From Pseudeuparius sepicola (Eukaryota; Arthropoda; Insecta; Coleoptera; Anthribidae), in NCBI GenBank assembly GCA_963920635.1, contig OY987300.1, positions 58,425,415 to 58,489,414 of the forward strand: a stretch of 64,000 bases of DNA, read 5' to 3'. Shown in pieces: positions 28,996 to 41,705 of this stretch. The notes under the pieces were generated by a model, which saw nothing but the letters and a program-made list of their open reading frames with translations, searched no databases and was not told the DNA's origin. A program made the position numbers and the translations under genes. Positions within the stretch are counted from its first letter, which is position 1. Every line of letters starts with the position of its first letter.

Positions 28996-31900
28996 GGGCG
29001 GAGCCCACCTCCTAGGGTTTTTAAGACATCAACTTGATTTTTGATACGAAGGTGGGAGGCGACAAGGGACACATTTTAATAGCAGCTTTGACATTTAGCC
29101 ATCACTTAATACAGGGTGATCAACCAAAGTTACTTTTTTTTAAATGGAACACCTCCAATATTTTTAATTTTTGGTCCAATCCAACGATATACCAAATGTT
29201 TTGGGAGGGGGGGTTTTAGCCAGAACTTTTGACACCATTTATCTGGAGAGCAATCCTATTTATGTAATAAATTTATGGCAACCTCAAAATTTCCTTAATA
29301 TATTGTATATTTAATAAATTCGTGGGAATAATGAATCCATAAAATACTCTCCGTGTCAGATAAATCGTGTAGTCATAATACGTATATTCAAATCCCCACA
29401 CAAATAACTTTTTAAACAGTTTCGTATACCTACTATCGCTCAATGTGCAAAGTTCTGGAGAGGTCGGCAATTGGAAAATAGAAAGATTTTCCAGCGCCCG
29501 AGAAGATTCTTGCCTGACGCTATTGCAAGTCGCTTCGACCCATTGTGAAAAGTAAAAGGGCACAATTATTATTCATTTGTAAACGTCAGAGGTGCCCGAT
29601 ATTCAATATGGTAGGAGTCTCCGGACCACACGACACGCGGCTGATAAATGATTGTCGATTCTTGGGACAGTTTTGTGTTTTTGGGAGCTTTTGCCACGTG
29701 AATATTTTCAGTTTTGGGGCGTTTCCGCCTTGTCTTGTGTCCTGCCGCCTCGCCATCTATGTTTTTGTTTCCAAAAAAATCTGTCTAGACGCATCATTGC
29801 ACTTAAATTTAATGTGCCTTTATGTTATTATTTTTCAAACAAGGGTAACAGCCGGAAGATTTTTTTTTTAGTAGGTACGTAAATTATACTGCCATAAATC
29901 AGGATATAACATAAATGATAGTTAATATTGATACAGGGTGTTCTAATTACACTACTTCATAATACTTTTTCCCTGGGGGCTGGGGGCTACGTATTTCGCT
30001 GATATTTGGAGTGGTGTTACATGATGTGGTAGGTTTACAGCGTGTCCTAGAATTTTAAAGATAAATTGATGGCTCAAAAACTGAATTTGTGTAGACTTTT
30101 CCGAGGACTTCGAATATGGCGTCAAACTTAATATGCAGAGTGTTGTTAAAAAATATTTTAAAAATACCTTCTTTTAAAAATTGTGGATTTGGAATTTAAC
30201 ATGGACTATTATTAGTAATGAGTATACGGAGAATAACAAAAAATTGTCGGCTTTCATTTTTTACTTCTGGTCTTCTGGTTTGACCGGAAGTGAGCAGATT
30301 CAGACTTTTAAGACACCCTATAAATATTTTGTTTTTTTTTGTTACTTTTGTTCTCCCAATTCCAACCATATTATACCTATAGTTTTATGAAAAGGGAATT
30401 TTAATTTTTTGATAAATTTCGTCAAATATGATAAATTCACATCTTTGCATGGAATGCTAAAAATATATTAGGTATTATTAGCGATGACTATAGAAAACTA
30501 TATATTATGGATGGAATTGGAACACGAAAACTAACAAAAAAAACAAACAAAATATACAGGGTGGTCTCAAAAATTTCACCAATCTGCCAACTTCGCAATT
30601 CTTTATAGAAGGGTTTTTTGAAATAAGTTTTTAATAAAACCCTGTATATAAAGTTTGACACCATATTTGAATCAATTTATCTTTAAAATCAGGGATAAAA
30701 TCGGGTTTATCACTTTACCTGCGACACCCTGTACGCAAAAGTTATTATCTAAACTAACAGGTGAAGACATTTAAAAATACTTTAGTTCTTATTTTTGCGA
30801 ATATACAGGTTGATTCAGTCAATTTTAACTGCAGGTGAAAAAAAAAATAGCTTAATACGAATTCGAAATTTAAAAAATTCAAAAGTCTACAAGAAAAAGA
30901 AAAAACATTTTCAGGAGTGTATTAAAAATCTTTGTTAACGGCGTCAGATCAGCTGTATAATTCGCGCGTCGAGGCTACCGACCTCGAGGCGCGGAGTTGC
31001 CATTTGCAGAACATATCGTAAATTTACATTTTTTTGTACCTTTTCCCAGACATTTCAAAAAATGTGTGCATAGTTTAAGTGAATTATTTATTAACTTTTT
31101 GATTTTTCAGCGTCAATCAACAGTAATTGGTGAGTGTGTACTTATGAGTACAGGGAACTCTTAGTTCCCACAACGGATGCACGTTGTTTGCAGAGGCTGC
31201 AGTAGCAGACAAAACACAAAACTAAGCACAAAATATGCAAATATGCATCAAAATTAAAACACTCTATTACTGTTTACTTCCAACTTCAAGGTACAAGTTC
31301 ACTGCCTCAGGAATCCCGGAACTACCTACACGGACTACACGCCACAGTCGGTATTGTTCCTTCCTACCGCATGTGCTACCACCAGGAACCGATCATTGCT
31401 TTTGTTTTTGGAATAGTTATTCAACCGCAGTTAGTTCACATCGACGAAACTCAGTTGAATCTAAATTTACTTTAACGTAGGACTAAAACGAATTTTGACT
31501 TACTATATTTTAAGAATACCTTTAAATAAATTTACTGATATGAATTAGCTGCGGGGCTCCACTCTTCTCAGAAAGTAGAAGGATTGTTTTTGTGAAGAGT
31601 TGAATATAGTAGAATCAAGACTGAATACACCAATAATGCAGATGAAAGTTAGATATTTCTTATTTCTTCAGCTTCACCCTCCACAAAAAATGATTGAAAT
31701 GTGGCAACATAGTTCTCCAGTGCCAACCTTGACGGTTGACATTGAAGCAGAAGAGTCAAGTTACGCGGGTATATTAAGGCTCATTTGGCCCACGTTTTAA
31801 AATTTGAGAAAAAATATTCTTTCGTATTTTCCTTTTTAGTAAACCTAGTAGACCAGTAAAAACTGGTCACGCGTATATTCTCCAACAGCAAAATTTGTCT

Positions 31901-33130
31901 GGGTCCTAAAAATACCAGGACAAATAATTTTAGTTTTATTTATGGGGTCACATAGAGACCATGGTTTACGTAACTGAAGTTACGTATAGTTTGATCGTTG
32001 TACACATAAATATCTATAGATATAGCAATAATTTTCCAATGCAAGCGCCTCGTGTTCATTATTTATCTTTACAACAGTAGAGATTGTCAAATTATTCCAT
32101 CATATTTCTGACAGCGGTAAATAGGTGTTACGTATTTTCGCTTCGTTTAACACAAAATCGCATAAAAAACCATATAACAGATCTTTAATTGCCAGTATGC
32201 CGCTCACAGATTTACAGCTAAGGTAATAACATAATTACCAAAAAAATTATTTCTGGCTTGATGGCCCATACTTGACACTTGCCGATGATTTATAGTTATG
32301 TCACGGAATTGGAGAAATGTTTGGAATTACCTAGTATAAATAGACGGCGAAAGAAACTGTTAGAATTTTTTCGGCTTCTCACCTGTTCGTAAAATAGATA
32401 GGTACCTACATGTTTTAATTGGAGTTTGACTCCCATATAGATATGATAAATGGTGGTCCATCCTGGTTACGGACCAACAGCTTAAGAATTTGCCAGGTTA
32501 ATTTCCTATTTTCGCATGATCAACGAACAGATGAAGCACGGTTTATCAGTGAGTGACAAATCCAACATATTCTACAAAAACTAGGTATCTACCTATTTTC
32601 CGTGAACCAGTATATACTATTCAATAATTAATTAAAATTACAGAAATGTAATTATTATCTACATAATAGGACATAGACAGGTATAGGACAAATAATATTT
32701 CAGCATTTTTATAAAACAAGAAGGTAGGTATATTATTGGAAAGACGAGAAAAAGAGGAATTCGAGGTGCTTTAAAAAACACTGCGTGAAATTCGAATTTG
32801 GAATTTCATCAACAACTAAATTAAGAAAAATTGTTTTGGGACAACTAATGCGGATAATTTAAGAGTCATCGCAGGGTAAAATACAACCGCTGGCAATTGC
32901 GGTTGCAACTGTCCACGTAAACAAAAAAAAATAAAATTGAAAATTTTAACTTTTATTTTTTTTCATAGATTTTAAAACCCAAAATTTTAGAGTACTACCT
33001 TGCTATAGAATTTTAAACATTATTTTTTAGTGCTTATTCATAAAATGTTTTTAATTTAAGGTTGAATGAGAATGAGTTGAAAGTATAAAATTATTGTGAG
33101 GATGCTTTTCTCCTCCGAAAGGGTTTTCCC
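28996..33130. other. Intergenic, mosaic of small CACCCTGTA-type element fragments
   Basis: No host gene recognised. ACAGGGTG or CACCCTGT ends occur at 29113, 29935, 30557 and 30727, with a weaker one at 30642. ORFs at 29545-29882 and 31235-31480 have no motif. A short CG-rich palindrome CGTCGAGG...CCTCGAGGCG is near 30966-30985. Confidence 0.5.
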
Positions 33131-33134
33131 TACA

Positions 33135-33756
33135 CAGTGTGACCCAATTTGATACTGGACACCTCAGAACTATATGAAGAACAAGGAAAACAAATGGCCT
33201 CTATTTAATTATTTCATAGCCAGCTATGATTTTTTAAAATAGCTAATTTTCAAGAAACCCTATTAGGGATTTTTTACGACAAAATGTTATTAAGAAAACC
33301 TGTTCAGAATGAAAAACTGAGTAGAATTGCAATTGATTTTTAGCTTTTTCGCCTTTTTCTCACACTTTTTTCTTAGAAATGTGTCCTTTCTGGTGTCAAA
33401 ATATTATTAAGGGACTTGAAAGCTCCAGAAAGGACACTTTTCTAAGAAAAAAGTGGGAGATAAATCTAAAAATCAAAGTAGTCCTAGCCTTTTGAAATTT
33501 TGCGAGTCTACTCAGTTTTTCATTCTGAACAAGTTTTCTTATTAACATTTTGTCGTAAAAAAATCCCTAATGGAATTTCTTGAAAATTTGCTATTTTAAC
33601 AAATCATAGCAGGCCATGAAATAATTACCCCATCCAAATACCACCGCCTATGAGATACTCTCCCGTGGTACTACCAATAAAAAAAAATAGTGACCTTTTG
33701 TTTTCCTTGCCCTTCATATATTTCTGAGGTGTCCAGTATCAAATTGGGACACACTG
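33135..33756. mobile_element. Fold-back (fully palindromic) Tc1/mariner-type MITE, 622 bp
   Basis: Ends CAGTGTG...CACACTG. The two halves are inverted copies along nearly the whole length (e.g. CCAATTTGATACTGGACACC at the left, its complement at 33728-33748; inner CACTTTTTTCTTAGAAA and TTTCTAAGAAAAAAGTG). A right-half insertion (about 33625-33680) lacks a partner. TA on the right, CA on the left. Confidence 0.8.
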
Positions 33757-36078
33757 TACATATATGGATATATTTCGACTTTCGAAACTAGTTATATCTA
33801 TAGTAGTTATCAGATTAACGAATTCTTTTTTTATAATGGTAACGGTAATTATTTACGAAAGACAGTTTTATATATATATTTTTTATTTAACATTTTTCTG
33901 GTCAAAAAATAAAAAAATATATATAGGGGAGTAAAAAATAACTATGACCAACCTGCACAATATTTCGTTATACATTATTTTACATTAGTTGAAGGGGCTC
34001 AAGAAGACAAACGAACAATATAGGTAGTCATTTGTGTACCAATGAAATTCACCTTTTTATAGTGAATGTGGAATTTAGTTACCGAGGATTGCAAGGCCGA
34101 GGCAAATAAACCACATGATTTTAAATTGTCTTCTTTCAGGTTTTGAATAAAACATGACGACGGTGCCGATTAAAAAACGAACATTTTCTTAATTAAATTT
34201 AATTAATTTTTTCGGGTGGGGGGTTCATGAATACGAGATTTAAAGATTTTGTAACATAAAAAAACATGTTTGCTGACCTTTGCTCTAAACGTTTAACTAA
34301 ATCTGCCATATTTGCTACAGTATGCAATACATAAATATAATGTCTGAAGTCTCCAATTTCAGAATACTGCCTGACTGGTCCTACCCGAAAGGTCTATTTC
34401 GACCCACCCCTCTGGGAACAAACCCTCCTATAACTGCGGTGCACCCTCGTCCAATGGCATGTATTTACGTGATTTTTACGCATCGTTGGAAATTCTTTTC
34501 GGCCCTTTGTCCCTCCTAATAGAAAGTTCGAATTAGGAGCCTTTTTCCAATTCGAAACGTTGCCATATTTTTTGCAATGCCCGCCTAGGGAGCGCCGAAT
34601 GATAAATGATGGAGTTTGTTTAACATAATAAAAAGTAGAATTCGCATTGTTTGTGATGTGCAAAAAAATCATTTATATTCGAACATTCAAAGTGTATATT
34701 TTACATAATACGCCTAAAAATTAACATCTATTATGTTTAGTCCTGAAGCTAATGAAACGATTCACTGTGCAATACGTAGGTAAGCATTAAAAATATGACA
34801 AAGGTATACAAATTAACTCGTTGCCTTCCTTTTTTTACGAAACTCGCCATACTGTGTTATGATGTTATACACGTTATGCACCCCGTACATGATAGGTATA
34901 CCGCATATTCAGTTTCAAGGTTCGAGCCCACAAGCCAATAGCAACTCTGGCTCTGGTCGATGACGCGCGTATACATAATATTATTTACATGCATGCCAAC
35001 TTGAAATTTAATATGGTTTATGTATTTTTAACGTAAACATTGCATTAGACCTTTGGTCTAAGGGTCTTGTATACCTATTGAAAACGTAGGTACTTAAAAA
35101 AGCCATACAATAATGAGGTTTTAAACAAAAGTATTTAAATTGAATACTGGATTTGGGACTTGAGAACTTAGTTATTTTTTGCTAAAAATATCAAAAAATA
35201 AATATAATCTATCTGGCTTTTTTGGGAAATATTCAAAAATTCCCAAGCGGATGTGTAAAGTTTTGGCTCAATAGGTATATGTATATGCAGAAGTAGCAAC
35301 ATTAGAATGAAGCTACTAAAATGCTTTATTTTTAACTGTAAGGTGCTGCCTCCAGTGCAGGGTCTAAAAACACACTACACCCAGGGAGTAATACAGAAGT
35401 GTTGCCCTTACGGGTATGGTGAAAAAAATTGTTCAAGAAAGCTAGAACCTATAGACGACTAAACTCTGAATACAAACTGCAGTGTCATGAAATTTTTGTG
35501 AGAAAAACTGTTAAAGATATTTTATAAGTTGAACCCAATCTGATGTTTCATAGAACATACATTACTTCAGACAATAGGGAATCTATATTTTATTTGATTC
35601 AACATTCAACTGTCAAACATGTAGATTGGGGGATCCATTTGAAATGGAAGCACACCGAATTTTTTTTATCCGATTTTAGCCTGATTTATTTCCAAAGGCC
35701 TACACGAATTCATTCTCGTAAAAAATAAGGAAAATCATTTAGCGATCTTTTTACCCAAAAAAAATCATTGGACTCGGGAACGTCTAAAATGGGTTTGTAT
35801 CAAGTTTTGTTAAAAATAACAATTGTTAAAAATAAACAATATTGAGAATTTAGGAATTAAACACAAAAATTTTAATTATTCAAAACATTTCGACTCTCAC
35901 GATTTTTAGCAAGTTTTCAAATAAAATAAAATGTGTAATCTGTGGCTCCATTTGTTTTAAATCGGCTACATCACTAAATTTTGTCAAGTCCGGATTACTT
36001 CATTTTCATTATAATTTATTAAGAAAGGAAATTTACACTGCTGGTTTTGGATTGGGAAAAATGATATTTGGTGGCCTA
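33757..36078. other. Intergenic, no gene recognised
   Basis: AT-rich. Holds one copy of GCCGAGGCAAATAAACCAC (about 34092-34111) that recurs at 55241. ORFs 34322-34672 lack motifs. Confidence 0.5.
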
Positions 36079-36094
36079 TAAAAATAGTTCCCTG

Positions 36095-36738
36095 TACCTG
36101 TCGTGGTCTGCACACCTCCGAAAGACCCATACATAATTTCCATTAGATATTGGAAACTAGTTTGGTGTTGCCAATTACCAAAGCATTTTGTCCCATATGC
36201 CACGAGCCATTTCTTTTAAAATTATAATGGGGACACTAAATATTCATTTTGTTTAATCATCGTTTGGCTATAGACGTAAGCACACGAGGATTGAAACTCA
36301 CGATTCGATCCTTGTTGATTTCTATATATTAGAAGATACTCGGTGATGAATCAAACGAGTTTCTTGGCTCCCCATATGTATGCTTCTTCTGGTTTTTCCG
36401 CCGCGCCGCTTTGCCGAGTTCTTTTTATATGTCGATCGACCGGTCGATATATACACACTCACATTGCTTTGGTTTTGGCAGTACCAGCTAGATGGCGTTG
36501 GATGGTAAATGCTCACCGCATTATACTATTTCCTATTCCACTTAGCCAATGTAATCTGGGTTTTTCGGTGAGGTGCGCTACGTCTGCCTGATGAGGGCCA
36601 ACAAGCCCGAAACAGGTACCTGTCGTGGTCTGCACACCTCCGAAAGACCCATACATAACTTCCATTAGATATTGGGAACTAGTTTGGTGTTGCCAATTAC
36701 CAAAGCATTTTGTCCCATATGCCACGAGCCATTTCTTT
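36095..36738 (+). mobile_element. Short hammerhead-carrying Penelope/retrozyme-like element
   Basis: Two direct repeats of about 125 bp (36095-36220 and 36617-36740), period 522 bp, differing by few bases. The insertion is flanked by AAAAATAGTTCCCTGT (36079-36094 and again just after 36738), a 16-bp target duplication. The junction of the interior with the second repeat forms a hammerhead ribozyme, and the first repeat starts a few bases before the equivalent cleavage point. No RT is coded, so it is non-autonomous. Direct repeats with a hammerhead at the junction match Penelope pLTRs and retrozymes. Confidence 0.8.
36568..36642 (+). ncRNA. Hammerhead ribozyme (type I, tiny stem III)
   Basis: Core CTGATGA (36588-36594), stem II GGGC/GCCC with a 6-nt loop, GAAA (36609-36612), stem III ACAG-GTAC-CTGT, and cleavage nucleotide C36624 before GTGG. 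Stem I has a weak inner helix (GTGG with CTGC) and a perfect outer helix GAGGTG/CACCTC (36570-36575 with 36635-36640), separated by an internal loop as in natural hammerheads. All invariant core bases are present, so self-cleavage between 36624 and 36625 is predicted. Confidence 0.85.
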
Positions 36739-36829
36739 TAAAAATAGTTCCCTGTTACAAATATTACACTTGCAACATGCAAACCGGTTTTCATGCTACT
36801 TGATCTTGGTTACAATCAGGAGAAATCGC

Positions 36830-37950
36830 ACGCCTGCTTGACACCAAGACGATCATTGGTTGTACTTAGTCTAAATGTACTAACAAACCCATCCCCTTAT
36901 TTCGCTTATATATATGCTTACGAAAAGTAATTATTGTTGTTGCAATAAACACACTGCTATCAGCGTAAAATGCTATACGGGTCCCTAAGATTGTAACAAG
37001 TCATTGAAGGTGCAACTGCACAAGCTTTCGAAAGTGTCTAGTCATCCATGTGGGCAAATGGGGCTACTGGCACCAAGTATAGGCCCGTTCATAAATTGAA
37101 CAGTGCCCACCCAAAAAGTATGGTCAATATCCCAAATTCCGGATTCTCGGTAAAAAAAATCATATTATTACATTTATACAGGGTGATTAATCGTGAATAG
37201 GAAATCCCGAAACGGGGCCAATATGCCTCATAAAAATGTTATTTGTCACATTAAATTAGTGTTAGATTTGAAAGATATTTAGATTCTAAATACATTTAAA
37301 TTATAAAGATGACTACATTATAGTTAATTTCTAGATTTAAAGTTTAAATAATCTTAAGTAATTATGCCAATCGATAGAGGAAGTTAAAAACTGTCAATAT
37401 GATCTGTTCGCGCATACAAAGAATAATATTTACCTATTTTGATTTTTCTTTTTTTGCATAAACAGTAGCGTGTATTTCAAAAAGATTTATTTATTGATGG
37501 ATTCATATTTACCGGTATCTATATTATATAAGTAGAAGGTTCACACTAAAATTAAGAAAAAAAAACATGTTTTCAAAAAATTAGGAAAGCCACCATGTTA
37601 AATAGTCTTGACTGGGTAAGTTTATTGGTAAAAGCTGGGGTAATAAAAGTTACTTTGCTCAAACGAAAAAACATTTTTTTTCTGCTTGCAATACTTATAC
37701 CTAGTTGATTTTTCAGAAATACTTTGAAATAATTTAAAATAACAAATTTGCCATGAAATCGTAACCTAGAAACACATGGAAACCCAATGCATTTTATCAC
37801 TATACAAGGTGATTCAATTACTTTCTAATAATAAATGTAGATATTAATTACCCACTTTTCCGCCACTGGTTGTTTAATGTACCTGATATTAACGGGTTTT
37901 ATGCCAACCCAGGCCGTTATATCGTGTACAAAATATGACTTAACTGACCT
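36830..37950 (+). repeat. Old dispersed duplication, copy A
   Basis: Pairs with 40745-41705 in the same order and orientation. Shared blocks include GTAAAATGCTAT, GGTGCAACTGCAC, CTCCGCCACTGGTTGTTT-like and GCCGTTATATCGTGT. Copy A is AT-richer. Confidence 0.6.
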
Positions 37951-39182
37951 TCTGGGGAGGAGGTTTTTTTTTTTAAATAGGAAACTGAAATAGTGTACGT
38001 CTGGTTCCCATATATAAGAAAACTTATTAGGCGTAAATATGAATACCATTATCGAATAGTTTAAGTTTCGAATTGACAAAAATAGCAGAATAAAAATAAT
38101 ATGACACTAAAAGAATAACACTGTCATTTCAACTTTAAAATAATTAAAAAAATGTAAAATATTTCACATTAGTATTCAAGCATTAGTTGCAGCTGCCCGT
38201 TTATTACAAATAACCAAATACCTGGTATCGAGAAAATAATATGGTTCAGCGAGTTTAGCTCGCATGTTAGAAAGAGATGTAAAAGCTCTGGGAATTATTT
38301 GAAATGATTCCAGAAGTATTACAAATGTTCTGCAGAATTATTATTACAGAAAACACTAGACAAAAGAGCAAAGAAGATGTCCTATAGAATAAACCGATAA
38401 TGATAATAATGTATCTGAATTAACTCCAAATCCTAGTTCACAACCACAACCGCCAATAAACTATGTATTTTGGATTGTATCCAAAAAGTAGTAGTATATA
38501 ATCTACGCAGACCATGCAATCTTCAATAGCTCATAAAATTAGTGGAGAGAAACTAGAGTAAAGGTTACCTATACATTAGAAGGTATTGCTCGAATTTGTT
38601 CTAGATTGTATCATATATAAATTTAATACATTAATTTTAACAAATTTTCATTTTAATCTTCAATTTTATTACTAAGTGTTGTTTGTTGGCAAAACCTACA
38701 GTTAAATTGTGACCTTTATTACACTTTTAACTTTTTCATAATTAAACTGTGGATTTTGTCAACAAATACGATTTAGTAACAGTAATAATAGTAATTAAAT
38801 GAATAACAGGAGCTTTTCCAATAACCGTTTAGTATAATTCCTCACCTCATAGATGGTGCGCGTGTATCACGGACCAACTTTAATACATAGAGATATTCCT
38901 GTGGTCAGAAGTTTGTTACGCCCATGATATTTATTTTATCCATTTATTTAAAAATTATTTTTTTGCTTAAAAATTGTCCTAACTCTCCCAATCCCGGGAA
39001 CTCTAATGTGGGCTAGTTCTTGAAACTTAGTTTGCGTTGGTTGTCAAAATGACCAGATGGCAGGACATTGCGGCCTCAAGGGGTTTATACAGACTATTCA
39101 TATTGACATTCTGCGATTGGAGAGATCTGAAGATTGTAATGTTCCAGATTTCTACTTGAATGAAAAAAGGGCTATGGAGAGC
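37951..39182. other. Intergenic, no gene recognised
   Basis: AT-rich, with no motif-bearing ORF on either strand. Confidence 0.5.
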
Positions 39183-39736
39183 AGGGCCGCATCTAGCAAA
39201 AATTTTGGGGGGGTTCAGGATTGGCTCAAGCTTTTGTGGGTCTGGGTTCCAGATGAAAGTGCGGGGCCCCGGCAAGGAATTATTTAATCAATTAAGAACA
39301 AATTTTTGAAAATTGATACCCCACTAGAATGGTATATTTTTTGCATGTCACTTTTTAAAAAAGTAGGCCGGGGCGATGAGTTTAGATCACTTCAGTGTCG
39401 TATATAGAAATTAATTTCTGATGGGGAGGGACAATTTTTATGAATTTCTTTCAAACAAGTGCATTTAAAACAATTCTGTAAATTGCGCCGCAGGCGAAAT
39501 TTTTTAGAAATATTAAGGAAAATTACTAAAATTAGTCTTAGGAAATCCCAATATCTTCAGATTTTCAAGCTGCAGTGAATATTTTCAAATTCTGAAATGG
39601 TTTCGGCCCCGCCCTTTTAAATACGCTATTGACGGGATAACCCTGTAGGTACACGGGATTCGGAGGCGCGGGGCCAGTCAAAACGCAGGCCGCGTAAGCC
39701 GCACTGTTGGCACACGCCTAGAGTCGGCCCTGGAGG
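39183..39736. mobile_element. Possible hAT-type non-autonomous element (CAGGGCCG ends)
   Basis: Begins CAGGGCCGCATCTAG and ends CTAGAGTCGGCCCTG, the end type of many insect hAT MITEs, with a G-run after the left end. No matching 8-bp duplication was found. A further end of this type (CGGCCCTG with G/C runs) lies at 40366-40425. Confidence 0.5.
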
Positions 39737-40744
39737 GGCTAGACCAGTGGCTGTTGAAGTTGAAATAGCTTTAAGGTTTAAAAAAACTACTATTTTTAAA
39801 TGTTTTTAATTAAAAAACTGAAACAGGTTTAAGTTGAACAAGTTTAACATTAAAACTTTTAAAATATTAAATACTAATTATAATACCTAATAGCTGAATA
39901 TTCCTTCTCGCATTTATACCTATCCATTTTCTACGTATTTGATTTCTCGTTATTACGGATATATTCCTACACATTTTTCGCCTGGCCTTTAAAATTGCCA
40001 GTAAAAGATTTCTTCGCACCACTTGCCTAACTGAACCTTTTATAAAAATAATAATTAAGTCTTCAAATACAAATTAGTACCTACTACCTAATCTATTCAT
40101 AAAAGAGACTCTGGGAATCCCCTGCCATGCACCACCGTTTGTCGTTTACTGTTGTCCAGTGTTGCCAGTTATGTTTTATTTTATTTGAAAGCATATTCTG
40201 ATGATAAAACTCGGTACTGCACTGATCCAAAAATTATGTTTTGTTGGCAGTTTTCGGGCGGGTTTCCATACTCTACTGGAAAACCAGTTTAACAAATTAT
40301 TACACTCACTGATGCTCGGGGAGCTCGTTCTAGTGGTGGTGCAAAAGCACATAACATGGTGGTATTTCGGGGGGGGGGGGGGGGGTTGAACCCCCAAAAC
40401 CCTCCCTCAGATACGGCCCTGATGGCGAGACTACAGACCAAGACAACGAATTTGACAAAGACGGCAATGTTGAAAAGTCACGAGGCAATATTGCAATTAT
40501 TTTGTCAAGATCGCAACGACGTTTTTAGTACATTCATTCATTTCTGGTATAGCAGGTAGGTGAAGATATTTTTTCGCAGGAGATGCCAAAAAAATTAATC
40601 ATACAAAATTGTTGGTAGAAGAAAACTTCGGAATCGTCAGAAGTATGTTTTGATCTGGAACATACAGAGTACAATATGCACCACTGGCTTGGAAGGACGT
40701 GTTTGCAAACTTTTTGACAAAACCTTCATCTCGATTACACGCAG

Positions 40745-41705
40745 GCGGAACCGTACAACGCCCGGTTGACAGCGGGACGATCGATCGGTGCATTTAATTT
40801 AAATACACCAACAAAAACATGGTTTTGTTTGGTTATATGTTTACAAAAAGTAATCGATGTTGCGATAAACACGCCGCGCGATCACCGTAAAATGCTATGG
40901 GTCCCCGGAGATTGCTGCAAGTCACCGACGGTGCAACTGCACGGCCCCCGAAATTGACTAGTCACCCAGGTGGGCAAAAAGAGGCTCCTGGCACCGAGTC
41001 GGCCCGAATGCGCTGAAATTGGACGGCGAAAAATCTACCCGCCCACCAAGGATGCGGTCGATACACTACAAAAATTCCAAATTTGATATATTATCAAAAG
41101 GGATGTTTTTATGGCATACCAGGTGAAAGATAATCAGTTAAAAAAAAGGACTCCCACCGGAGTTCGAACCCGGGACTCCTACCGAGGCCGTATAGGCGCT
41201 CAACCAACTAAACTACCGGAACGATACAGAGAGTAACAGAAATGCTGTCCATATAAACATTTTAGACCCTGTATTTTAAAAAAATATGGTCGTGTTTATT
41301 GGGAAAAGTTAAGTACTATGTGTAAACTAGGAAACACATTTATTTTACAATGAGTCTTACCTAAGGAGCAGACACTTCAGTTCGCTTTACAGAAATGTAC
41401 CTATGCCAGCGTCCAGAGATATACTAATTCTCTAGACTTTGCCTAATGCCTTTAAATAATTCGAAAAATAAACTTTTCCCCGAATCCGTCACACACGCAA
41501 AAGGCCGAGAGGACATTTTTGTTTACAATAATTGAAATCTAGATAAAAAAATCTCATACCTATACATTTTATTAATTTTTTTAAATAATAGTTAAATGTA
41601 CTAATTATTCACTTCTCCGCCACTGGTTGTTTCAAATGTTTGACATTAAAAGATTTTGTGCAAACCCGTGCCGTTATATCGTGTTCCAAATAGGACTTTA
41701 ATATA
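40745..41705 (+). repeat. Old dispersed duplication, copy B, with a CpG-rich core
   Basis: Second copy of the block at 36830-37950, offset about 3.8-3.9 kb. Its first 320 bp are GC/CpG-rich while copy A has lost many CpGs. A SINE (41101-41225) has inserted in it. Confidence 0.6.
41101..41225 (-). mobile_element. tRNA-derived SINE, copy 3
   Basis: Minus-strand A box TAGTTTAGTTGG, B box GGTTCGAACTCC and the same tail (…CCTGGTATGCCATAAAAACATCC) as the pair at 4.3-4.7 kb, but clearly diverged. Confirms a dispersed family. Confidence 0.8.

Noticed and set aside
29545..29882. 108-aa and 76-aa + strand ORFs
   Set aside because: No domain, overlapping frames, hydrophobic chance composition.
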